DNA from: Elusimicrobia bacterium GWF2_62_30
Lineage (GTDB): Bacteria; Elusimicrobiota; Elusimicrobia; Elusimicrobiales; UBA9959
Direction of reading: 5' to 3'
Assembly: GCA_001799995.1 (NCBI GenBank)
Contig: MGUK01000013.1
Location: forward strand, 1 to 38,484
Length of the DNA: 38,484 bases
A program made the position numbers and the translations under genes. The first letter of the stretch is position 1. Every line of letters begins with the position of its first letter. Positions 7,659 through 15,515 of this stretch are shown one piece after another. The notes under the pieces were generated by a model. That model was not told where the DNA came from and did not search any database. It saw only the letters and a program-made list of their open reading frames with translations.

Positions 7659-9425
7659 ATGTTCCCCAAATACCAATGGTTTAGGCCGGTGTTGGGGACC
7701 CTGGCGGTTCTCACCGTGCTTGCGGCCGCCCGTCCCTTCCCGGCCTGCGCCGGCAAGGCCTCTTCGCCCTGTCCGCAGATCCGGTTCGTAGGTAATGAAA
7801 AGATAGACCTTAATAACATGGAGACCAGGCTGGTCTGCGGCGATCCCGGTACCGAAGGCTGGGAGCGGATCCCGTTCAACCAGGCCGAGAACTTTTTGCG
7901 GGCTTTCCTTCAGCAGCGGGGCTATCAGGAGCCCAGGTTCGACACCGGCCGGGACGTGCTCAGCGTGGACCCCGGCAGGAAGACCAGCGTAAGAGCCTTC
8001 AACGTCAGCGGCCTGCCGCCCGGTATCGACCCGCGCCGGCTGCGCAAGATCCGCGGCCAGGTCATGACACCGAGTCTGCTCGACGCGGCCAAGTCGGCCC
8101 TGGTCAACGCGCTCCAGAACCGGGGCTATGCCTGTCCTGTCATAGAAATGCAGGGCAACGCGACGACTGGAGAAGTCTCGGCGGAGGTGCGGCCGGGAGA
8201 GCTCTATCGGTTCGACACTATCCAGCCGCAAAAGGCCGGAGAAGCGTATCCGGAGGTCTTCCGCCGCTACGAGGCCTTCGTGCGAGGCCAGCGCTTCGAC
8301 TCCAGGCTCCTGGACCTGACCGCGCGGCGCACCATGGCGGACTCGCTGTTCCTGAGCACCTATTTCGACGTGAGCTGCTCCTCGTCCGGCTTGTCCATCA
8401 CCGAGCGGGTAGTTGAGGGCAAATCGCAGCTTTACAAGCTTGGCGTCGGTTTCGACACGGAAGGCTTGTTCATCGGCAAGGCCCAGTGGCGGGACTCCCG
8501 CGTCGGGGCGCCGGCGCATTCCATGGAAGCCTCCGTGTATTCCTCTTTCCGCGAACAGTCGGCCAGCGCGGATTTCCGCTATTATCCGGGGCCGGCCTCG
8601 CGCAGCTACCTGATGCCGAAACTTACGTTCGTGAGGCGCAACGAGGCGCAGTACGAATCCCTGCGTTCGGAGTTCGCCCTGCTTCCGGGGCGGAGTTGGG
8701 ACACCAGGAGCCTGCGCGCGGAGTTCTCGGCCGGCCCGGCGCTGGAGTACGTCAATACCATACGGGGCCTGGGGCCGGCCCGTGACAGGTATGCGGTCCT
8801 TCAGACCCAGCTGGAGCTGAGGGATCACCTGTTCGAATACTACGCCGGCGAGCCGCAGACCGGCTGGCGGCTGACCTTTAAGTCGCAGTCGCGTGTCGCT
8901 GGGCTGGCTTCTTCCATCACGGCGCACCGTATCGGCCTGCAAGGCGAGCATATCTGGAACCTTGGAAAAAATTATCCGCCTTCCCTGGTGCTGGCCACGC
9001 GCTATATCGGGCAGACCACGCTGGTACGCAACTCCCTGGTGGCGGCCGGGAAGGTGCCACTGGATATGCGCTTTTTCATGGGCGGAGATTCCAACCTGCG
9101 CGGGGCCGGGCTCAATGACGTGCCGGCCGACTCCGGCGGGCTGCTGACGACCGTCTATGACGGCCTCGAATTGAGGATGGGAGATGTGCTCCCTCACGGC
9201 CTCCAGCCGCTGGTCTTTGTCGACGCCGCCATGGGCGGGCGGACTTCCTCGCACCTGGACCCGAACGTGTATTGGTCGCCCGGGTTCGGCCTTCGCTGGA
9301 GTTCCCCTATCGGCTCGGTCCGCACCACGCTGGCGCGCGGCCTTGTCTGGCGGCGGAACCCGTCAGCCGAGGTCCTCCTGAGGCCCCAGTGGCGGTTCTT
9401 CCTGAGCCTGGGTAAGGAATTCTGA
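7659..9425 (+). CDS. tamA: TamA-like Omp85 outer-membrane assembly protein
   Basis: A 588-residue protein, close to the length of E. coli TamA (577). It has a signal peptide (about 1-30). POTRA-like repeats span roughly 36-240, for example IRFVGNEKIDLNNMETRL and VRAFNVSGLPPGIDPRRL. A 16-strand-type barrel follows to the end. The Omp85 lid-loop motif is visible as GGDSNLRGAGL, and the last residue is Phe (FLSLGKEF), as in BAM substrates. Its stop codon overlaps the start of the TamB gene (TGATG), so the two are translationally coupled. TamA with TamB moves some outer-membrane proteins and, by current evidence, phospholipids across the periplasm. No strong ribosome site precedes the ATG, so the start is moderately certain. 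Confidence 0.83.
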   Translation: MFPKYQWFRPVLGTLAVLTVLAAARPFPACAGKASSPCPQIRFVGNEKIDLNNMETRLVCGDPGTEGWERIPFNQAENFLRAFLQQRGYQEPRFDTGRDVLSVDPGRKTSVRAFNVSGLPPGIDPRRLRKIRGQVMTPSLLDAAKSALVNALQNRGYACPVIEMQGNATTGEVSAEVRPGELYRFDTIQPQKAGEAYPEVFRRYEAFVRGQRFDSRLLDLTARRTMADSLFLSTYFDVSCSSSGLSITERVVEGKSQLYKLGVGFDTEGLFIGKAQWRDSRVGAPAHSMEASVYSSFREQSASADFRYYPGPASRSYLMPKLTFVRRNEAQYESLRSEFALLPGRSWDTRSLRAEFSAGPALEYVNTIRGLGPARDRYAVLQTQLELRDHLFEYYAGEPQTGWRLTFKSQSRVAGLASSITAHRIGLQGEHIWNLGKNYPPSLVLATRYIGQTTLVRNSLVAAGKVPLDMRFFMGGDSNLRGAGLNDVPADSGGLLTTVYDGLELRMGDVLPHGLQPLVFVDAAMGGRTSSHLDPNVYWSPGFGLRWSSPIGSVRTTLARGLVWRRNPSAEVLLRPQWRFFLSLGKEF

Positions 9426-11794
9426 TGCGCTTTCTCAAAAAACTGTCTCTCAGCTTCCTCGCTCTGATCGGCGCGCTGCTCGCCGCCCTGGCGCTGGCCG
9501 CCGTCCTGCTCGTAGCCGAGCCGCAATGGTTCCTGACCTCCCGCACCGTCGCCCGGGCCGTCCAGGTTTTCGGCGGCGCGTATCAGCCCCGCTGGAAGAC
9601 CTTAACCTTCAACATCAGCTCCCTGAGTATTTCAAAAAAAGAGATACAGGTGCGGGTCCGGGACCTTTGCTTTGAAAATGCCGCCGCGGGCGTGGAGGGC
9701 TGCCTGAAAGACCTCGATGTCCGGCTGAACGTGCGCCTCTATTTCTGGGGCGCAAAGCTGACGAGGATCTCAAGATTGATCGTTTCCGGGGATCATTTTA
9801 ACCTGGACCGGACCAGGTTCCCGCCGGGCGCGGAGCCTGAAAAAAGCGCCGGTCTCCCCACCAGCATGCCGAACCTGCTCCCTGAATTCCTGCGCGGTCT
9901 CACGCTGGAATCGCTCAACGTTGAGCTGCCGGCCAACAAGATCATGCAGGCCGGGGGGGCTATCCAGGGCGGCCTCAATTTAAAGCTGGACCCGTCCAGG
10001 TCCCGCCCGCTGGCGCTCAGCATGGAAGTACAGACCAGCTCCGGGACCATCAGAAGACATTATCACGGCGAGGCCACGCTGGACTCCGACCTGCTGAAGG
10101 GCCGGCCGCTGACTTACCTGGACGCACGGGGGCGCCTTAGGGCGGAAGGCGTCGACGCCCGGTTCCAGGCCCGTGTTGAGGAGAGCGGGATCGGCGTGCT
10201 GGTCTTCGGCCTTAGCTCCTCCGCCCGGCTGCCCGGGCGGCGCGTGGCGGCGGACCTGAAAGGGACTCAGAAAGGGCAGGACTTCAGCTTGAACGGCTCG
10301 GCGGGGGTCTGGGAAACCACGGGCCCCGTTAAAAGCGTCCAGCTCGACCGCTGCACGCTGGAGGTCCGGCTGAAGAAAGATTCCGCCGAATGGGAAACGC
10401 TTAAGTTCGACGGCCTCTTCAAGCTGGAAACCGCTGTCTTCGGGATCAAGGGCGGCAGCCGCAGCCTTGGCAAAACGCTCGAAGGACGGCTGGAGGTCGG
10501 CGCCCGTTCCACTCCGGAAATACTGGCCGGCGACCATTTTGACGCGGACGTGTCTCTGAAGCTCAAGCCCGTCGCGGACTGGTACGAATTGTCCGGCGGC
10601 TTCGACGCAAAGGTTTCCGGCCGCGCCAGCCGGGTCCAGGAACTGGATCTCAGCCACAACCTCGCCTTCGCGCTGAAAGTGTCGAAGTTCGAGGACGTGG
10701 TGGAATATTTATCCCGCACGTCTTACTCGGTGCCGGCGCCGTTCAATGTGCTCCAGGGTCCGCTTGCCGTCACGGTTAAAGGTTCCGGCGACTCCCGCAA
10801 GGACCGCCAGGACCTGGACTACGAGCTGGTGAGCGGCCTTGCCGCCGGCAGGCAGGCCTTTAAGTTCGAAGTAAAGGGAAAGCTGTCCGCGGCAAAACTC
10901 TGGGCCCCGGGGCGTTCCTTCAGGGATGAGACGGAAGTGGTCCTCCAGGACGTCGCGCTGCAGCTGCCGCGTCTCGACATCAAGGGCATGGCGGCTTTTA
11001 CGCCGGACAGCCGCATCAGGACCGGGGCGGAGGCGGCTAAGGAGGACCTGGCCAGGGACGAGGAGCGCAGGCGCCCGGCTAAAAGTTCCGCCGCGGTATT
11101 TCAGGCGGGAATACGCGTAAAGACCGCCAAGCCCGTGATCCTCTACTCGAACCTGTCCAAAGACCCGATACCGATCGGGCTGGATATCAAGCTCAGCGTC
11201 CCGCAAGGCGCCATGGAGGGAGAGGTGGAGATAAAGTCGTTCCGGGCCGAGATCTTCCGCCGCATCGCCTCTGTCGACCATGTCAGGTTCACCGGCCGCG
11301 CCGGCACGCCGACCCTGGACCTGGACGGCCTGATCGTTTATAAAACCGCGGAAGCCAGGATACTTATCCGCCTGCTGGGAACGGCCCAAAAACCGAGGGT
11401 CGAATTCGAAAGCGAGCCGCCGATGAGCCAGGGCGATATAATGGCCATGCTGCTCTTCGGCAAATCTCCGGGCAAGCTGGACTCCGACCAGCAGGCCAGC
11501 GCGGCCAACACGCAGACGGCGGTGGCCAACAGCGCTTTCGGCCTGGCCTCGCTTTACGTGCTGGCCTCCACCCCGGTTGAGTATGTGGGCTACGACCCGG
11601 TTTCCAGGACATACACCGTGAAATTCCGGATCCCGGGCGGAGCCACGCTCCAGGTGGGTTCCGACGGCACCAACAGGGGCGTGCAGCTCCGCAAACGCCT
11701 GGCTGCCAACCTGGCGATACAGACCGAGCTGACCAACACGCAGACCCAGGGGAATGTGGTCACCACTCTCCTCGAATGGTACGGGAGGCGTTAG
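9425..11794 (+). CDS. tamB: TamB-like translocation/assembly protein (DUF490), short form
   Basis: A 789-residue inner-membrane-anchored periplasmic protein. One N-terminal transmembrane segment (about 7-33, very Ala/Leu-rich) is followed by long AsmA/TamB-type beta repeats. The C-terminal DUF490-like region contains SQGDIMAMLLFGKSPGKL, the recognisable TamB box, then TLQVGSDGTNRGVQLRKRL and a final LLEWYGRR. E. coli TamB is about 1259 residues, so this version has a much shorter periplasmic stalk. TamB forms a hydrophobic groove spanning the periplasm and docks on TamA, which is encoded immediately upstream with a one-base overlap. The YihY-family gene starts six bases after the stop, indicating one operon. 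Confidence 0.85.
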   Translation: MRFLKKLSLSFLALIGALLAALALAAVLLVAEPQWFLTSRTVARAVQVFGGAYQPRWKTLTFNISSLSISKKEIQVRVRDLCFENAAAGVEGCLKDLDVRLNVRLYFWGAKLTRISRLIVSGDHFNLDRTRFPPGAEPEKSAGLPTSMPNLLPEFLRGLTLESLNVELPANKIMQAGGAIQGGLNLKLDPSRSRPLALSMEVQTSSGTIRRHYHGEATLDSDLLKGRPLTYLDARGRLRAEGVDARFQARVEESGIGVLVFGLSSSARLPGRRVAADLKGTQKGQDFSLNGSAGVWETTGPVKSVQLDRCTLEVRLKKDSAEWETLKFDGLFKLETAVFGIKGGSRSLGKTLEGRLEVGARSTPEILAGDHFDADVSLKLKPVADWYELSGGFDAKVSGRASRVQELDLSHNLAFALKVSKFEDVVEYLSRTSYSVPAPFNVLQGPLAVTVKGSGDSRKDRQDLDYELVSGLAAGRQAFKFEVKGKLSAAKLWAPGRSFRDETEVVLQDVALQLPRLDIKGMAAFTPDSRIRTGAEAAKEDLARDEERRRPAKSSAAVFQAGIRVKTAKPVILYSNLSKDPIPIGLDIKLSVPQGAMEGEVEIKSFRAEIFRRIASVDHVRFTGRAGTPTLDLDGLIVYKTAEARILIRLLGTAQKPRVEFESEPPMSQGDIMAMLLFGKSPGKLDSDQQASAANTQTAVANSAFGLASLYVLASTPVEYVGYDPVSRTYTVKFRIPGGATLQVGSDGTNRGVQLRKRLAANLAIQTELTNTQTQGNVVTTLLEWYGRR

Positions 11795-11800
11795 GCGTCC

Positions 11801-12673
11801 ATGAGTACTGGAGTTAAAAACCGCGCGCTTTTTTACTGGCCCCTGCTCGGGCGGACCTTTAACTCCTGGCTCAACGACAACTGTCCCCGGATGGGGGCCG
11901 CGCTGGCGTATTACGCCCTGTTTTCGCTGGCGCCTATACTGCTTATCGCCGTAGCCGTAGCCGGGTCATTTTTCGGCGACGCGCAAACCCAGGACGAAGT
12001 GTTCAGGCAGGTGCGGCTCCACGTCGGCAGCCAGGGCGCGCAGGCGGTAAAGGGCCTTATGGGGTCCATGGCCGCCTTTGAGAGCGGTTTCTGGGGCGCC
12101 GCCGCGGGCGCCGCGGCGCTTATTTTCGCGGCCTCGGGCCTTGTAAGCGAACTGCAGTCGGGGTTGAACGATATCTGGAGGGTCGAGCCGGGGCCGCGGC
12201 CCTGGCTGGCCCTTATCCGGCGGCGCGCCCTGGCGCTGGGCTTCGTGTTCGGCTCCGGAGTGCTGCTGCTGCTGGCGCTTATCTTAAGCGCGCTGGTTTC
12301 CGTACTGGGTAAATACGTGAGCGCCAGGCTGCCGGTGCCGGTGGCCGCCCTGCACGCCGCGGATTTTCTACTGGTCTTCGGCGTGACCACGCTGTTTTTT
12401 GCGCTGGTCTATAAATACCTGCCCGATGTCCGTATTTCCTGGCGGGATGTCTGGACAGGCGCGGGCGTTACGTCGGGCCTGCTGACGCTGGGCAACCTGG
12501 TCATAGGCATCTACCTGGGCAAAAGCGATCTCTCTACCGCTTTCGGCGCCGCGGGCTCCCTGATCCTGGTCCTGGTCTGGGCCTTCTACTGTTCGCAGCT
12601 GCTGTACTTCGGCGCCGAGTTCACCCGCGTGCACGCCCAGGCGCGCGGGCTGGCGGCCGGCCAGAGACATTGA
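11801..12673 (+). CDS. YihY/BrkB-family inner-membrane protein
   Basis: A 290-residue polytopic membrane protein, the same length as E. coli YihY. The family hallmark NDNCPRMGAALAYYALFSLAPILL lies at residues about 26-50 (shown only in part: MGAALAYYALFSLAP). Around six hydrophobic segments follow, with SELQSGLNDIWRVEP in a loop and GAAGSLILVLVWAFYCSQLLYFGAEFT near the end. The biochemical role of the family is unsettled; older RNase BN naming is wrong. Links to envelope lipid transport have been proposed, because the family often lies near and overlaps genetically with AsmA/TamB-like proteins. That would fit this position six bases after TamB, but it remains inference here. Confidence 0.87.
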   Translation: MSTGVKNRALFYWPLLGRTFNSWLNDNCPRMGAALAYYALFSLAPILLIAVAVAGSFFGDAQTQDEVFRQVRLHVGSQGAQAVKGLMGSMAAFESGFWGAAAGAAALIFAASGLVSELQSGLNDIWRVEPGPRPWLALIRRRALALGFVFGSGVLLLLALILSALVSVLGKYVSARLPVPVAALHAADFLLVFGVTTLFFALVYKYLPDVRISWRDVWTGAGVTSGLLTLGNLVIGIYLGKSDLSTAFGAAGSLILVLVWAFYCSQLLYFGAEFTRVHAQARGLAAGQRH

Positions 12674-12726
12674 GGCCCCGGGCGCGGGTGTAGTATCATA
12701 ACGGGGTAATTTAATATCGAACGCCC

Positions 12727-13710
12727 ATGAAGAAAAAAGAGATCTTTGCCTGGTCTTTGTTCCTGGCCCTGCTGTGCTGGGGGACGCTGGCGATAGTTTA
12801 TTCCAATCTGCCGGCCTGGCCGCGCGCCGCGGCGGCCTCGGCCTTTATCCTGGCGGCGCTGGCCGGCGTGCTCCTGCCGCGAAAGGGCGGACTGAAAATA
12901 CTTTATTTCGCCTCATTGTTCGCGCTGCTGCTGGCCTGGTGGACGACCCTCCCCCCGAGCAATGACAGGGACTGGGCGCCCGACGTTAAAACGCTTGCCT
13001 CCGCCGAGGTGCACGCCGGCAGCGTTACTATCCGCAATATCCGCGACTGTGATTACCGGACGGAGAAAGACTATGACGTGCGCCATTATGACCGGACCTT
13101 CGACCTCGGGAACCTGCGCACCATGGACCTTTTCCTGGTGGACTGGGGCGCGCCGCAGATAGCGCATACCATGATCAGCTTCGGGTTCGGCGGGGACCAG
13201 TACCTTTGTTTTTCCATCGAGACCCGCAAGAAAAAAGGCGAGGAGTATTCTTCCGTCAGGGGTTTTTTTAAACAGTATGAGCTGACCTACGTGGTGGCGG
13301 ACGAGCGCGACGTGATCCGGCTGCGCACCAATTACAGGAAGGGGGAGAACGTTTACCTCTACCGCCTGAGCGCTGCCCCTGAACGGATCAGGAAGGTCTT
13401 CCTGGACTATCTGAGGAGCGTCAACAGGCTGCGGGAGAGACCGCAATGGTATAACGCCCTGACAGCGAACTGCACTACGGATATCTGGAAACATATCGCG
13501 CCCTACTACCCCAAAGCCAGGTTCGACTGGCGCATCCTCGCCAGCGGGCACGCGGACGAGCTGGCTTACGATCTCGGCGTGACGGATCAGGCGCTTCCCT
13601 TCCCGGAACTAAGGCGGCGCAGCCTCATCAACGGGCGCGGCCGGGCCGCCGGCCGTGACCGGGAATTTTCCAGGACGATACGCCGCGGGCTGCCCGGCTT
13701 CGATCAATAA
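12727..13710 (+). CDS. DUF4105 / Lnb-like N-terminal periplasmic domain protein
   Basis: A 327-residue protein with three N-terminal hydrophobic segments (about 8-28, 32-50, 57-75) and a periplasmic domain. The domain carries an AHTMISFGFGGDQYLCFSIE stretch and a NALTANCTTDIWKHI motif. The His in HTMISF and the Cys in NCTT are the expected papain-like catalytic pair of the DUF4105/Lnb family. Some Lnb proteins attach the N-terminal acyl chain of lipoproteins by transferring it intramolecularly, while others are uncharacterised. Whether this one acts on lipoproteins is not shown by sequence. It ends in TAA at 13708-13710, overlapping the stop of the convergent pldA by three bases of coding span. 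Confidence 0.78.
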   Translation: MKKKEIFAWSLFLALLCWGTLAIVYSNLPAWPRAAAASAFILAALAGVLLPRKGGLKILYFASLFALLLAWWTTLPPSNDRDWAPDVKTLASAEVHAGSVTIRNIRDCDYRTEKDYDVRHYDRTFDLGNLRTMDLFLVDWGAPQIAHTMISFGFGGDQYLCFSIETRKKKGEEYSSVRGFFKQYELTYVVADERDVIRLRTNYRKGENVYLYRLSAAPERIRKVFLDYLRSVNRLRERPQWYNALTANCTTDIWKHIAPYYPKARFDWRILASGHADELAYDLGVTDQALPFPELRRRSLINGRGRAAGRDREFSRTIRRGLPGFDQ

Positions 13711-14621
13711 GAGAAAGAGAGTCCTGCAAAGCCCCTGTGAGCGAGCTGGTCGAAGCGCAGGAGGGTCTCGCCGTAGCCGTACCAGTACTGCAGGTAGAGC
13801 GCGAAGTTCATCCGCGGGAGCTGCTGGCGGAACTCGAACTCGTAGGATTTTTTGCGCCGGTGCCGGAACAGCGGCGTTCTGAAGTCCAGCTGGTGGTTCT
13901 TGAGGCTGCCTCCCCAGAGGAAATTCCTGACGCTGACCCCGGCTTCTCCCAGGCCCATGTAATCCAAAAACTTTTCGCCGCTGCCGACGGACCTGAGATA
14001 ATCGTCCTGGCCGGAATACCCGGAAGCGTGCCAGATCTTGACGTACAGCAGGGCTTTGTCGACCAGGAAAGAGTTGGAGATCTTCTGCTTTTCTTTGGCC
14101 TCCATGCCGAACTTAAGGAGCAGATACTGCCTGTTCCAGCTCCGCGACCTGGCGCCGTCGAGGCCGTTGGATTCGTGCTCGAGCGGGCAGATAACGATGT
14201 TGCGCAGCTTGAAACGGCCGATGCTCAGGAGGTTCACCGGGTAATCCAGGAAGAATTCCGGGTTGTAATTGCTTTCCTCGAAGGGCATCGACCGCTGTCC
14301 CTTGTTCCAGAGGGATTTCTGCGTATAACCGACATAGGCCGGGAAAAGATTGTATTTCAGGACGTACAGGTTCGGCTCCAGCACCCGGAACTTCATGCTT
14401 ATCTGGAACTTTACCTGCGCGGCGTTGTCCCCGGGCCAGTGATTAATGGAAAAATAATTCACCTTGTGCGCGGAAACGGGCCGGTCGCTCTCTTTCCCGA
14501 AGAACGGCCTGTCGTACTGCAGGGCCGCAGGCGCGGTGCCGTACTGCACCGCCTGTTCGTTCGCTTTGCCGTCCGAGGCAAGCAGCAGCGCGGCGAGAGT
14601 GGAGAGAATAAATATTTTCAC
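13704..14621 (-). CDS. pldA: Outer-membrane phospholipase A1 (OMPLA)
   Basis: A beta-barrel phospholipase that degrades phospholipids misplaced in the outer leaflet. I prefer the GTG at 14621, which gives 305 residues and a clean signal peptide (KIFILSTLAALLLASDGKA). The frame stays open to a GTG at 14735, but that extension is Arg-rich and unlike a signal. Neither start has a good ribosome site. Family motifs are clear: YVGYTQKSLW, PFEESNYNPE and EHESNGLDG. With the 14621 start the catalytic triad is His149, Ser151 and Asn163 (SWNR). The 2- and 12-residue gaps match E. coli His142, Ser144 and Asn156. The end GYGETLLRFDQLAHRGFAGL is typical. It is probably co-transcribed with the YtxH-like gene and convergent with the Lnb-like gene. 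Confidence 0.92.
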   Translation of the reverse strand: MKIFILSTLAALLLASDGKANEQAVQYGTAPAALQYDRPFFGKESDRPVSAHKVNYFSINHWPGDNAAQVKFQISMKFRVLEPNLYVLKYNLFPAYVGYTQKSLWNKGQRSMPFEESNYNPEFFLDYPVNLLSIGRFKLRNIVICPLEHESNGLDGARSRSWNRQYLLLKFGMEAKEKQKISNSFLVDKALLYVKIWHASGYSGQDDYLRSVGSGEKFLDYMGLGEAGVSVRNFLWGGSLKNHQLDFRTPLFRHRRKKSYEFEFRQQLPRMNFALYLQYWYGYGETLLRFDQLAHRGFAGLSFSY

Positions 14622-14649
14622 ATGGCCAGGGGCGCGAAGTCTCCGGCGG

Positions 14650-14841
14650 CTAATACCAGCAGCGCCGCGCTTCCGGAGCCCAGACCTCCGTAATGAAGCT
14701 TGTGCAGGCGTCCGCCTCCGGATTTCCGCCGGCACCGGCGTGCTGGCTCCGCGCGGCCGGCAGTCTCTTGCCCGCGCTCCTCGCGGAACGGCGGCAGCTC
14801 TTCCGGCAGCTGCCGGGATGACGGCTGTGATAGTGTTTCAT
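14650..14841 (-). CDS. Possible small ORF between the YtxH-like gene and pldA
   Basis: A 63-codon frame begins MKHYHSRHPG and is preceded by GGAGAAAGAAAT, a good ribosome site at normal spacing. The product is Arg/Ser/Ala-rich with no signal peptide, membrane segment or recognised domain. It would fill the gap between two genes of the same orientation. Composition is what random GC-rich sequence would give, so the ribosome site is the only positive evidence. Confidence 0.25.
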   Translation of the reverse strand: MKHYHSRHPGSCRKSCRRSARSAGKRLPAARSQHAGAGGNPEADACTSFITEVWAPEARRCWY

Positions 14842-14913
14842 ATTTCTTTCTCCATCTGCGCTATGCCGCTGTCGGAAGGGCCTTGACGCCGTTAAAGCGC
14901 GCGGCCCCGCGTG

Positions 14914-15228
14914 CTACTGCAGCTCCTTGTTCAGGTGCAGCCACGCGTTCTTGAGCTCTACCGTAAGGTGCTTCAGCTCCGTCGCGCCGACTTTCCCGAG
15001 CCTGGCATAGCGGCCGGACACCTCGTCCACGATCTTGTAATACTCTTCCTTGTTGAGGTCTTTTATCTCTTCCACTTTTTCCAGCACCTCGCCTTTCAGC
15101 TTCAGCATCCACCCGGCCACCAGCTGGCGGTTCTTTTCGCCCCGCTTGCCGTACAGCAGGTAAGTCCCGAGCGCGGCCACAGCCGCTACTCCGATGCCCG
15201 CCCCGATCATTGTTTTAGTGTTTGTCAT
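14914..15228 (-). CDS. YtxH-like small membrane-anchored coiled-coil protein (copy 1)
   Basis: A 104-residue protein with a TAAGGAGT ribosome site before the ATG. The N-terminal glycine-rich membrane segment (IGAGIGVAAVAALGTYLLYG, residues about 8-27) is followed by KRGEKNR and an amphipathic helix rich in Lys/Glu (about 40-100). This is the layout of YtxH-domain and gas-vesicle-accessory-like stress proteins, whose function is poorly known. A shorter paralogue lies at 19610, with matching MT.T, IGAG and LLY...NR positions. The two copies flank the second propeller/PorV module. Confidence 0.72.
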   Translation of the reverse strand: MTNTKTMIGAGIGVAAVAALGTYLLYGKRGEKNRQLVAGWMLKLKGEVLEKVEEIKDLNKEEYYKIVDEVSGRYARLGKVGATELKHLTVELKNAWLHLNKELQ

Positions 15229-15309
15229 AATGACTCCTTAAAGAATAATGCGTTCCCGCTCCAGCCCTTCCTGTTTACGATACCTTTTGGCCGGCGCCGG
15301 CCGATATGC

Positions 15310-15335
15310 GGATTTATACTCGCCGGTATAGGTAA
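15310..15335 (-). promoter_or_regulatory. Divergent shared motif, copy A (upstream of the YtxH-like gene)
   Basis: Read on the minus strand, this block is TTACCTAT, eight bases, then GTATAAATCC. It matches the block at 31784-31809 in 22 of 26 positions. Both lie upstream of minus-strand genes and between divergent transcription units. GTATAA could be an extended -10. The 86 bases to the YtxH-like ATG are compatible with a promoter. Confidence 0.5.
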
Positions 15336-15409
15336 GAATACCCGAATCCCGCCGCTGGTCTTGTGCCGGATAAACCGTCCGGACCTGTTCTCCGGCGGCA
15401 CTACGCTAG

Positions 15410-15474
15410 GTAATTCTACGGAGCATGCCTCGCACAATTCCGAATAGGAACAAAACCGGGGAGAGGCTATACTT
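15410..15474 (+). promoter_or_regulatory. Shared promoter block, copy 2 (upstream of 15516)
   Basis: GTAATTCTAC (15410-15419), TCCGAATAG (15439-15447) and TATACTT (15468-15474) have the same 19- and 20-base gaps as copies 1 and 3. TATACTT starts exactly 48 bases before the ATG, as in copy 1. Confidence 0.65.
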
Positions 15475-15515
15475 ACTGCACATCAACTCAAGCGCGGCGG
15501 TAAAGGGGTATAAAA

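Noticed and set aside
7599-9254. 551-codon open frame on the minus strand across tamA
   Set aside because: It is the mirror of a well-supported Omp85 gene in GC-rich DNA, has Arg/Gly/His-rich composition and no domain.
13737-14693. 318-codon plus-strand frame over pldA
   Set aside because: pldA has an intact catalytic triad with correct spacing, so the opposite frame is a shadow.
14622-14735. 38-residue N-terminal extension of PldA from a GTG at 14735
   Set aside because: It is Arg-rich, would bury the signal peptide and overlaps the possible small ORF; the GTG at 14621 starts directly at a normal signal sequence.
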